6,753 bases of DNA. Source: CAVVNC01 sp963750015 (GTDB lineage: Bacteria > Desulfobacterota > Syntrophorhabdia > Syntrophorhabdales > WCHB1-27). Position numbers and translations under genes: made by a program. Under the pieces are notes generated by a model. That model made no database searches. It had not been told where the DNA came from and saw only the letters and a program-made list of their open reading frames with translations. The DNA lies in the NCBI GenBank assembly GCA_963750015.1, contig CAVVPU010000065.1, positions 1 through 6,753 on the forward strand. The letters run 5' to 3'. Positions 1 through 5,635 of this stretch are shown piece after piece (position 1 is the stretch's first letter; the number at the start of each line of letters is the position of its first letter).

Positions 1-201
1 CCCTCCAACCGCCTCTATGTCGGGCATCCGAAGCACACGCTGGTACATGAGATGGCCGACCAGGTACATGCCTTCGGCGTTGAGGGTCGTCTCCTTGCAG
101 TCTATGTAAAAGGTGCTCCTCTTGCCGCTCGCAAGCAGGAAATCGCCTTCCTCGTATGAGAGCTGCTTAAGAATCCTGAGCAACCGCCTGTCTTCTTCCA
201 T
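1..201 (-). CDS. pyrE: Orotate phosphoribosyltransferase, N-terminal 67 residues (cut by window edge)
   Basis: PyrE joins orotate to PRPP to give orotidine 5'-monophosphate, the fifth step of cytosolic pyrimidine synthesis. The frame opens with ATG at 201-199 and is open to base 1, giving 67 of an expected ~190 residues. The visible part has the family's N-terminal pattern: a helix ending in EEGDFLLASGKRSTFYIDC (about residues 17-35), then TTLNAEG and a helix leading to EAVGG just before the edge. That last stretch is where the family reads 'DAVGG' ahead of the substrate-binding segment. The PRPP-binding loop lies outside the window, so integrity cannot be judged. The start is well supported: an AAGAGGTG ribosome binding site sits 5 nt upstream and overlaps the purF stop codon, implying translational coupling. 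The gene is the third of a macrodomain-purF-pyrE run. Identification rests on remembered family sequence; confidence is high for the family. Confidence 0.88.
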   Translation of the reverse strand, partial: MEEDRRLLRILKQLSYEEGDFLLASGKRSTFYIDCKETTLNAEGMYLVGHLMYQRVLRMPDIEAVGG

Positions 202-203
202 GA

Positions 204-1599
204 TCACCTCTTCACGAAAAGTTCCATCTGCTCCAGTTCCATTCCCCATGGAAAACGCAAGGGATAATGGCCTGAGAAACATGCGTCGCAGAAGGTGTAG
301 CGAAACGATTCCGACCCGTTCCCGATCGCCCTCTTCAGGCCGTCTATGGAAAGATACTCGAAGAGTATCGGAGGTCATATACCGGTTAATCTCTTCCACA
401 TCGTTGGACGAGGCGATCAGCTCGGACCTGGAGGCTATATCGATGCCGTAGAAACAGGGAAAGCGGGTCGGCGGCGAGGTAACCCTGAAATGGATCTCTT
501 TCGCGCCCTGCTGACGGAGCATGGTGATGATCTTCCTGCCTGTGGTGGCCCGCACGATCGAATCGTCGATCACCACGATCCTTTTCCCCTTCACCGTGTC
601 GTGGGCCGCGTTGAGCTTGAGCTTCACGCCGAAATGGCGAATCGATTCCTTGGGCTCGATAAAGGTCCTGCCCACGTAGTGGTTCCTGATCAACCCCATC
701 TCGAAGGGGATGCCCGAGGCCTGGGAGTAACCGATGGCGGCGCTTATGCCGGAGTCGGGCACGGGAACGACTATGTCTGCCTCGACGCTGCACTCCCGGG
801 CAAGCTCTCTGCCGAAGTCCTTTCTGACCTGGTATACGGTCCTCCCGAAAATCTGGCTGTCAGGCCGCGCGAAATATATATATTCGAATATGCACCGCCG
901 TGGCTCCACTTTCTTGAGAGGTGAATAGGAATGAAGACCGTCCCGCGTGACGTGTATCACTTCGCCTGGTTCTACCTCACGAATGTACTCAGCCTCGATA
1001 AGATCGAAGGCGCAGGTTTCGCTCGAAAAGACATAAGAGTCTTTCAGCTTGCCCATGACGAGCGGTCTGAACCCGTAGGGATCGCGCACGGCGATCATCT
1101 CCTTGTCAGTGAGGACCAAAAGGGAGTAAGAGCCTTCGATGCGCCGCAGGGCGCTGATCAAACGGTCGAGAGTGGCGTTTTCGTGGGAAAGAGCGATGAG
1201 GTGAACGATCACCTCCGTGTCCGTGGTCGATTGGAAGATGGAACCATAGTTCTCCAATTCTTCCCGGATGATCTTCGCATTCGTGAGATTGCCGTTGTGC
1301 GCTACGGCGAGAGAACCTTTCGAATAGCCGACGACGAAAGGCTGGGCGTTCTTTATATCGCTCGAACCTGCAGTCGAATACCTCACGTGGCCTATAGCCG
1401 TGTGACCCTTCAGACCCTCCAGCACTTGTTCGTCGAATATGTCGGAGACGAGCCCCATCTCCCGTTTGTTGTACATGGTGGTGCCGTCGGTGCTTGCGAT
1501 GCCGGCGCTTTCCTGCCCCCTGTGCTGGAGCGAATGAAGGCCGAGATAGGCGAGGTTTGAGGCCTCCCTGTGGTTATATATGCCGAATATCCCGCACAT
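204..1599 (-). CDS. purF: Amidophosphoribosyltransferase (Fe-S type), with an apparent one-base frameshift near 361-362
   Basis: PurF makes 5-phosphoribosylamine from PRPP and glutamine, the first committed step of purine synthesis. The protein starts MCGIFGIYNH, so Met removal exposes Cys2, the glutaminase nucleophile; there is no B. subtilis-style propeptide. The Ntn glutaminase domain spans about residues 2-230 (HRGQESAG 27-34, GHVRYSTAG 70-78, AHNGNLTN 100-107). The phosphoribosyltransferase domain follows, with PVPDSG (279-284) and the PRPP loop VIDDSIVRATTGR (343-355). C236, C382, C437 and C440 match the four ligands of the 4Fe-4S cluster known from B. subtilis PurF. Residues 1-413 lie in one frame; after TSDTL the family sequence EYLSIDGLKRAIG continues in another frame and ends at TGA 206-204. 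Dropping one base of the pair at 361-362 joins them into 464 residues, a normal length. It is either a sequencing error or a real mutation. The only ribosome-site candidate, AAGGGG at 1618-1613, is 13 nt from the start, so translation may be coupled to the upstream gene. Confidence 0.95.
205..212 (-). promoter_or_regulatory. Ribosome binding site of pyrE overlapping the purF stop
   Basis: On the minus strand AAGAGGTG is followed by ATC and the ATG at 201-199, so the GAGG core lies about 5 nt from the start. The TGA stop of repaired purF (206-204) lies partly inside this site, and only two bases separate stop and start. This is a classic arrangement for coupling pyrE translation to termination of purF. 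It fixes the pyrE start despite the confusing frame upstream. Confidence 0.7.
353..369. repeat. Small perfect palindrome at the purF frameshift site
   Basis: GATACTC, three bases GAA, then GAGTATC: a 7-bp perfect inverted repeat with a 3-base loop. The loop and its border contain the extra base that breaks the purF frame. With one A removed, the coding strand reads GAT ACT CTC GAG TAT CTT, that is D-T-L-E-Y-L, as PurF proteins do. A short hairpin at the indel fits either replication slippage or a base-calling/assembly error. Confidence 0.6.
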
Positions 1600-1602
1600 G
1601 AT

Positions 1603-2151
1603 CTATGAGGAACCCCTTTTTGTCCGCTCTATTTCACGGGAAAAGAAGCGCGCGATCTCTTCATCCATGAGAAAGATGTCTATTGCCTCGATCCCTTTAT
1701 GGGCCGCTGCAAACTTCGCGATCTCCTCCACCATGATATGCGCACATTGATCTTTAGGAAAGCCGAAAATGCCCGCGCTGATCGCCGGCATGGCGATGGT
1801 GCGGAATCCCCGACCAAGGGCCGTCTTCAAAGTGTTCCTAACTGCAGAGCGGAGCTTCGTTTCCTCGTCGCCCTCGCCCCATCGGGGCCCCACCGTATGT
1901 ATGACATATTTGGCAGATAAGGCGCCGGCCGTAGTGACGGCGCATTCTCCCACCGGCACGTAGCCTATGCGGTCGCTCTCGATCTGAATGATGCTGCCCC
2001 CCTTTCGCACGATGGCCCCTGCCACACCGCCGCCGTGGCGCAAATGGGAATTCGCCGCGTTGACGATGGCATCGACCGAGGCTTGTGTGAGGTCTCCCCG
2101 GATGATGCGAACCTTCGTGGTATTAATGAGCGCTTCTTCGATGATTTCCAT
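1603..2151 (-). CDS. Macrodomain protein (Af1521-like ADP-ribose-binding fold)
   Basis: A single-domain macro protein of 182 residues, the usual size. Macrodomains bind ADP-ribose and derivatives; some remove ADP-ribose from proteins or deacetylate O-acetyl-ADP-ribose. Visible motifs: GDLTQ (19-23, adenine-binding Asp20), IVNAANSHL (29-37), HGGGVAGAI (39-47), HTVGP (85-89) and the phosphate loop AISAGIFGFP (123-132). In YmdB/MacroD-type hydrolases the glycine motif reads GGGVDGAI with a catalytic Asp; here that position is Ala44. The phosphate-loop Tyr used by YmdB is Phe129. The pattern is closer to Af1521 (HGGGVA). Binding is therefore better supported than YmdB-type catalysis. ATG at 2151 is chosen because the conserved fold begins soon after; its ribosome site is poor. 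The TAG stop lies 3 bases before the purF ATG, so the gene heads a purF-pyrE operon. The link to nucleotide synthesis is unproven; it may handle ADP-ribose or a ribose-phosphate metabolite. Confidence 0.92.
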   Translation of the reverse strand: MEIIEEALINTTKVRIIRGDLTQASVDAIVNAANSHLRHGGGVAGAIVRKGGSIIQIESDRIGYVPVGECAVTTAGALSAKYVIHTVGPRWGEGDEETKLRSAVRNTLKTALGRGFRTIAMPAISAGIFGFPKDQCAHIMVEEIAKFAAAHKGIEAIDIFLMDEEIARFFSREIERTKRGSS

Positions 2152-2171
2152 GCATCCCGGATGGCAGGAAT

Positions 2172-2201
2172 ATTGTATACCATTATCCCTCCTGCGCGCA
2201 A
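2172..2201 (-). promoter_or_regulatory. Candidate sigma-70-like promoter for the macrodomain-purF-pyrE operon
   Basis: Reading the minus strand, TTGCGC (2201-2196) is followed after 18 bases by TACAAT (2177-2172). An overlapping reading is TATACA with a 16-base spacer. Transcription would start near 2165, about 14 nt before the ATG at 2151. The AGGAGGG in the spacer would then not be transcribed and could not serve as a ribosome site. Found by eye only; the -35 match is moderate. Confidence 0.4.
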
Positions 2202-2203
2202 TA

Positions 2204-2212
2204 TGCTATAAC
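2204..2212 (+). promoter_or_regulatory. Candidate extended -10 promoter of recG
   Basis: TGCTATAAC fits the extended -10 form TGnTATAAT with one mismatch. No good -35 lies 16-18 bases upstream, as is allowed for extended -10 promoters. The expected start, about 7 bases after the hexamer, falls on or next to the recG ATG at 2219. This would make the transcript leaderless or nearly so, matching the absence of a ribosome binding site. Confidence 0.4.
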
Positions 2213-2218
2213 TGATCG

Positions 2219-4375
2219 ATGAAAACCGGAAGAAAAAGTCCTCGCCGAGGCGCGCGGCGCAAGGGAATTGCCGACAGCCTCCGGCCGGCGGACGGCGATT
2301 CTCCGAGGGGGCTCCTGAAGCCTGTCGCCTCCGTGAAAGGCGTCGGCCCCAAGACTGCCGAGGCCCTTGCTCGCAGGGGCGTGCGGGTAATAGAAGACCT
2401 CCTTTATTTCATGCCCGTCCGATACGAGGACAGAAGGTTCGTGCGACCGATCGAGGCCGTCGCCGAAGGAGAACAGACCGTGGTTTCCGGGAGGGTTGTC
2501 GACTCGGGGAAAGCCTATTCCAGGGCGAGCAGGAGGAAGCTTTGCTATGCCCGGATCGACGACGGCACAGGATGGATGACTCTGAAGTGGTTCCGTTTCA
2601 ACAAGGGGATGATTACCGGTCTCTGCAAGAAAGGAAACGTGCTTTTCGCCTCCGGCAAGGCTATCAGGTATGGAGCCGAGCTTCAGATCGTGCATCCGAA
2701 GGTGACTGTCGTGGGGCAGGACGAGGATGCTTCCTCCCTCGGCTCCGTCGTCCCGGTCTACCCCGAGGTGGAGGGTGTAAAGCCGGGCGTGTTGGAAAAG
2801 ATAATGAAGGAGGCAATCGAAGCGGTCAAGGAAGACATAGTGAGCGCGATCCCCGAGAGCCTGTCTGCATCCTACAATCTCCCGGACCTTAAACACGCCT
2901 TCATGACATCTCATTTTCCCGATGGCGCGGCGCCGTGCGATCCCTTCAAGGAAGAGGGCGCGGCGAGGATCGTTCTCGAGGAGTTCTTTCTTTTCCAGAT
3001 CGCCCTTCTTCTCAAGAAAGGACAGGACAAGGCGGGTAGGGGGATCGGCTTGAGGCCGGGGAAATACTACCGCCATTTGTTGAAGAGCCTTCCTTTTGAG
3101 TTGACCCCCGGACAAGAGCGCGCAAGAGGCGAGATCGAGCGGGACCTAAGGTCTTCCGAGCCTATGAACAGGCTTCTCCAGGGGGACGTGGGTTGCGGGA
3201 AGACGGTCTGCGCGGCCTTGGCCGCCGCAATTGCCCTGGACAACGGCTGCCAGGCGGTCTTCATGGCGCCCACCGAGATACTCGCCGAACAACATTACCT
3301 GAGCGTACACAAGATGCTGGAAGGGATAGGGATAGAGCCTGTGCTGGTGAGAGGCAACATGGGCGGGGAAAGGGACGGGCTCCTGCGCAGGATCGCGACC
3401 GGCGAAGCCAAGGTCGTTGTCGGCACCCACGCACTTCTCCAGCCCGATGTGCTCTTTCATCGTCTCGGTCTCGCGGTGATAGACGAGCAACATCGCTTCG
3501 GCGTGATCCAACGGAGCCTGCTCAAAGACAAGGGCCCGGCCTCGAACGTCCTTGTCATGAGCGCGACGCCGATCCCGAGAACCCTCTCCATGGTCGTCTA
3601 CGGCGACCTCGATTCTTCCCTTATCGACGACATACCCCCCGGCAGGCAACGGGTGCGGACCGAGGTGGTCGACGAAAGCCGGAGACAGAGGGTCTATGAT
3701 GCCATTCTCGCCGAGACGAAAAAAGGACATCAGACATTTATCGTCTATCCGACCATAGAAGAGTCGGAAGCCTGGGGCAGCCCCGGAGCCAAGGAGAGTC
3801 TTCTCGAATGGCGCCTGCTCTTCCCGTCGCTTCGGATTGGTCTCCTTCATGGGGCCATGAGAGTGGAGGAGAAGGAGGCCGTCATGGTCGCCTTCAGAAA
3901 CGGCGAGATGGATCTGCTCGTCTGCACCACGGTAGTCGAGGTGGGCATCGATGTGCCCAATGCCACGCTCATGGTCGTGGAGCATGGCGAGCGCTTCGGC
4001 CTGTCCCAGCTTCACCAGTTGAGGGGAAGGGTGGGCAGGGGGCAGGACGAGGCCTTCTGCATAGTGGTGAGCTCATCGAAAAAGAGCGAGGCCGTCGCTG
4101 CCAGGCTCAAGGTGCTCGAGGAGACGACCGACGGCTTCATCATAGCGGAAGAGGATATGAAACTGAGAGGCCCCGGCGACATGATCGGCGTGCGCCAGGC
4201 CGGTATCCCCCTCTTCAGGATAGGCAGTATTATCCGCCACGGCCACATCATGAGTCGGGCGAGAAACCTGGCAGGGGAGGCGCTGGCCGGGGCAGACGCA
4301 GAGGATCTGACGAGGCTTGAGGCAGCGGCTTCGAGAAAATGGGGTGAAAGGCGGTTCCTGGGGGAAGTGCTGTAG
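2219..4375 (+). CDS. recG: ATP-dependent DNA helicase RecG
   Basis: RecG is a monomeric superfamily 2 double-strand DNA translocase that regresses stalled forks and branch-migrates Holliday junctions and R-loops. At 718 residues it is slightly longer than usual (~690), because of a basic N-terminal tail (1-33). Then come the HhH-like KGVGPKTAEAL (40-50) and the OB-fold wedge domain (about 75-180). Helicase motifs are complete: Walker A GDVGCGKT (322-329), MAPTEILAEQH, the RecG-type DEQH box DEQHRFGV (422-429), MSATPIPRTL (447-456), VVEVGIDVPNA, and motif VI QLRGRVGRG (600-608). The RecG-specific TRG region AEEDMKLRGPGDMIGVRQAG begins at 643. ATG 2219 is the only reasonable start: an in-frame TGA stands at 2213-2215 and the next candidate, GTG at codon 39, falls inside the conserved N-terminal motif. 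No ribosome site precedes it. Transcribed divergently from the macrodomain operon and convergently with the Tim44-like gene; no partner gene shares its transcript here. Confidence 0.98.
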   Translation: MKTGRKSPRRGARRKGIADSLRPADGDSPRGLLKPVASVKGVGPKTAEALARRGVRVIEDLLYFMPVRYEDRRFVRPIEAVAEGEQTVVSGRVVDSGKAYSRASRRKLCYARIDDGTGWMTLKWFRFNKGMITGLCKKGNVLFASGKAIRYGAELQIVHPKVTVVGQDEDASSLGSVVPVYPEVEGVKPGVLEKIMKEAIEAVKEDIVSAIPESLSASYNLPDLKHAFMTSHFPDGAAPCDPFKEEGAARIVLEEFFLFQIALLLKKGQDKAGRGIGLRPGKYYRHLLKSLPFELTPGQERARGEIERDLRSSEPMNRLLQGDVGCGKTVCAALAAAIALDNGCQAVFMAPTEILAEQHYLSVHKMLEGIGIEPVLVRGNMGGERDGLLRRIATGEAKVVVGTHALLQPDVLFHRLGLAVIDEQHRFGVIQRSLLKDKGPASNVLVMSATPIPRTLSMVVYGDLDSSLIDDIPPGRQRVRTEVVDESRRQRVYDAILAETKKGHQTFIVYPTIEESEAWGSPGAKESLLEWRLLFPSLRIGLLHGAMRVEEKEAVMVAFRNGEMDLLVCTTVVEVGIDVPNATLMVVEHGERFGLSQLHQLRGRVGRGQDEAFCIVVSSSKKSEAVAARLKVLEETTDGFIIAEEDMKLRGPGDMIGVRQAGIPLFRIGSIIRHGHIMSRARNLAGEALAGADAEDLTRLEAAASRKWGERRFLGEVL

Positions 4376-4385
4376 GAGTTTTGCC

Positions 4386-4427
4386 TGACAGGTCCTATAG
4401 GTCTTATCTGACCTATAGGACCTGTCA
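4386..4427. repeat. Intergenic palindrome, 18-bp perfect stem, between convergent genes
   Basis: The left arm TGACAGGTCCTATAGGTC (4386-4403) pairs perfectly with 4410-4427 around a 6-base loop, TTATCT. Each arm holds the self-complementary octamer CCTATAGG (4394-4401 and 4412-4419), exactly 18 bases apart. Bases 4391-4426 can be read as four degenerate 9-base units: GGTCCTATA, GGTCTTATC, TGACCTATA, GGACCTGTC. A one-mismatch octamer, CCTATTGG, recurs at 4449-4456 over the stop codon of the next gene. The position suggests a bidirectional transcript end for recG and the Tim44-like gene. However, TTTT precedes and AAAA follows the stem, so neither strand offers a 3' U-tract. It could be a processing or mRNA-stabilising hairpin, or one copy of a dispersed intergenic repeat. 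Confidence 0.85.
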
Positions 4428-4449
4428 AAAGGGCCTTAAGGGTCCTGCC

Positions 4450-5412
4450 CTATTGGGGCTGGGTGATTGCCGAGAGCTGCCAGGGGTTGCTCCCTACGGG
4501 CCGCACGAAGGTCCAGTATTCCTCGAATTTCACCGGGTCGGTCCTGCTTCCCGAGACGACCTGTCCCGAGGTCTCGTCCACGGTATAGTCGACCAGGTTC
4601 GCATAGAAACGAACCGTGATGTAGTCTTTGCCCGATTCCTGCCAGGCCTCCACGATATTGACCGACCTGACGGCGATGTTGTCGAGCTTGTTTATCCTTT
4701 TTTCTGTTTTGAGCCTTTCTGCGTCGTTCTGAATCGTATGGTACATTTCGTCAGTCAGAAGAGGCCGAACGGACGACATTTCCCTGGTGGCCCAGGCTCC
4801 CTGGATCTTGAAGAACGTATCCATGCACCCGTCCTGGAAGGCCGGTTCGTTGAAGCCCGGGTCCATCTGTCTGATATAGCGGAGGCCTGTCTGCACATCC
4901 ATCGCAGTGTTTTCGGCCGGACCGTAACCGACATTCTGGTGAGGCTGGTAGGGTTGATAAGAAGAAGCATCCACGGATGAGGACTGGTAGTAGCCATCCT
5001 GGGGAGCCGCCTCCCGTCTCCTTTTCAGGAAACGGTAAACGACATAGAGCACGAGGGCGAGGATGATGATGTCAAAAAAGCCGATACCCCCTCCGCCTCC
5101 CCATCCGCCGCCAAAACCGAGACCCCTGAAGAGCATGCCGCCGAGCATGCCGCCTGCGAAGCCGCCGGCCATGCTCCTGAAAAACCCTCCGCCTCCCTGT
5201 TGATAAGGTGACTGGGGCTGGTAGGACCGGGATGGGCTGAAGGGGCTCGAAGAGGGGGCCCCTCCGGGAATACTGAAAGACCTCGATCCGCGGGACCCGG
5301 AGGACATGCCCCCGCCGACCCGGGCTATCGAGCTCGATTCAAGGCAGCAGAACAGGAAGAACAGGAAAACGAAGCATAGTAAAGCGATTCTAAGCCACTT
5401 CTTCTTGGCCAT
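4450..5412 (-). CDS. Tim44-like domain protein, secreted or membrane-anchored
   Basis: A 320-residue protein of the bacterial Tim44-like family, whose cellular role is not settled. The order of parts is typical. A basic N-terminus and very hydrophobic stretch (6-24) look like a signal peptide, with cleavage plausible after Ala30. Next comes RVGGGMSSGSRGSRSF (31-46), a family hallmark. A Gly/Ser/Pro/Gln-rich low-complexity linker spans 33-109, and a membrane segment, IGFFDIIILALVLYVVYRFL, spans 110-129, followed by KRRR. The C-terminal Tim44 domain (about 175-320) has DPGFNEPAF (184-192), FFKIQGAW (200-207), PLLTDEM and a final VRPVGSNPWQLSAI. The fold resembles the C-terminal domain of mitochondrial Tim44 (NTF2-like). 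The Cys pair 22-23 does not make a clean lipobox. The start is supported by GGAGG five bases upstream. It stands alone between a convergent and a divergent neighbour. The Gly-rich linker is coded by G/C-rich repeats where indels would be likely, yet the frame is intact. Confidence 0.88.
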   Translation of the reverse strand: MAKKKWLRIALLCFVFLFFLFCCLESSSIARVGGGMSSGSRGSRSFSIPGGAPSSSPFSPSRSYQPQSPYQQGGGGFFRSMAGGFAGGMLGGMLFRGLGFGGGWGGGGGIGFFDIIILALVLYVVYRFLKRRREAAPQDGYYQSSSVDASSYQPYQPHQNVGYGPAENTAMDVQTGLRYIRQMDPGFNEPAFQDGCMDTFFKIQGAWATREMSSVRPLLTDEMYHTIQNDAERLKTEKRINKLDNIAVRSVNIVEAWQESGKDYITVRFYANLVDYTVDETSGQVVSGSRTDPVKFEEYWTFVRPVGSNPWQLSAITQPQ

Positions 5413-5417
5413 TTAAA

Positions 5418-5422
5418 CCTCC
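5418..5422 (-). promoter_or_regulatory. Ribosome binding site of the Tim44-like gene
   Basis: Minus-strand GGAGG lies five bases (TTTAA) before the ATG at 5412-5410, a near-ideal spacing. It fixes the start and so the signal-peptide reading. Confidence 0.75.
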
Positions 5423-5443
5423 GAAGGAACGATTCTCTTCATA

Positions 5444-5473
5444 ACTGTACCATAAAGTCTTACCTTTCTTCAA
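5444..5473 (-). promoter_or_regulatory. Weak candidate promoter of the Tim44-like gene
   Basis: On the minus strand TTGAAG (5473-5468) and TACAGT (5449-5444) are separated by 18 bases, each matching 4 of 6 sigma-70 consensus bases. Transcription would start about 25 bases before the ATG, leaving room for the GGAGG site. Seen by eye; many such matches occur by chance. Confidence 0.25.
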
Positions 5474-5610
5474 AGTGAGGCGCCCGAGGGCTGAAGAGCC
5501 TATTTGTGAATAAAATAGCAAAGACCTCTGGAAAAGGCCGTTGAAGTCGTGTAAAGTTAAAAGAGGCTCAGTACACTTCGGGAGAATCTATGCCGGAGGG
5601 GCCCGCCAAA

Positions 5611-5622
5611 CCAGCCGGCTGG
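5611..5622. repeat. 12-bp perfect palindrome CCAGCCGGCTGG before the deacetylase ribosome site
   Basis: CCAGCCGGCTGG is its own reverse complement, centred between 5616 and 5617, and ends only three bases before the GGAGG ribosome site. It runs into seven consecutive G bases (5621-5627). It could be a repressor half-site pair or simply a chance GC palindrome. With no unpaired loop it is a poor RNA hairpin. Confidence 0.5.
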
Positions 5623-5625
5623 GGG

Positions 5626-5630
5626 GGAGG
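5626..5630 (+). promoter_or_regulatory. Ribosome binding site of the deacetylase gene
   Basis: GGAGG is followed by TTGCT and ATG at 5636, a 5-base spacing. It selects this start over the out-of-frame ATG at 5590. Confidence 0.7.
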
Positions 5631-5635
5631 TTGCT

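Larger units (their letters stand above)
5413..5635. other. Divergent intergenic spacer, no gene seen
   Basis: These 223 bases separate the leftward Tim44-like gene from the rightward deacetylase gene. I find no credible coding frame. ATG 5590-5592, preceded by GGGAG, is not in the deacetylase frame and gives no recognisable product. The left third is relatively A/T-rich and holds the weak Tim44-side promoter candidate. The right end turns strongly G-rich and contains the palindrome CCAGCCGGCTGG. No convincing -35/-10 pair was found for the deacetylase. Confidence 0.6.

Noticed and set aside
353..369. Programmed ribosomal frameshifting in purF
   Set aside because: No slippery heptamer such as A AAA AAG or a run of T/C is present at the shift, the stem is only 7 bp, and PurF is not known to use recoding.
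346..1560. Plus-strand open frames at 346-924 and 931-1560
   Set aside because: They are the exact antisense of the purF reading frame; their residues match no family, while the minus strand gives an unmistakable PurF.
1965..2201. Minus-strand 78-residue frame starting near the AGGAGGG
   Set aside because: It overlaps the start of the macrodomain gene in another frame and encodes no known motif. Only its ribosome-site match is of interest, and that is noted as a finding.
2183..3115. Minus-strand 310-residue frame opposite the recG N-terminal half
   Set aside because: It is antisense of recG with no ribosome site and no recognisable domain; high GC keeps such frames open by chance.
3146..4015. 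Minus-strand 289-residue frame opposite the recG helicase core
   Set aside because: Antisense shadow; the plus strand carries all helicase motifs without interruption.
4386..4430. Intrinsic bidirectional terminator
   Set aside because: The hairpin is strong, but neither strand has a U-tract after it; the T and A runs are on the wrong sides. Called a repeat/hairpin instead.
5590..5635. Alternative deacetylase start at ATG 5590 with GGGAG upstream
   Set aside because: It is not in the deacetylase frame, and the in-frame ATG 5636 has GGAGG at five bases.
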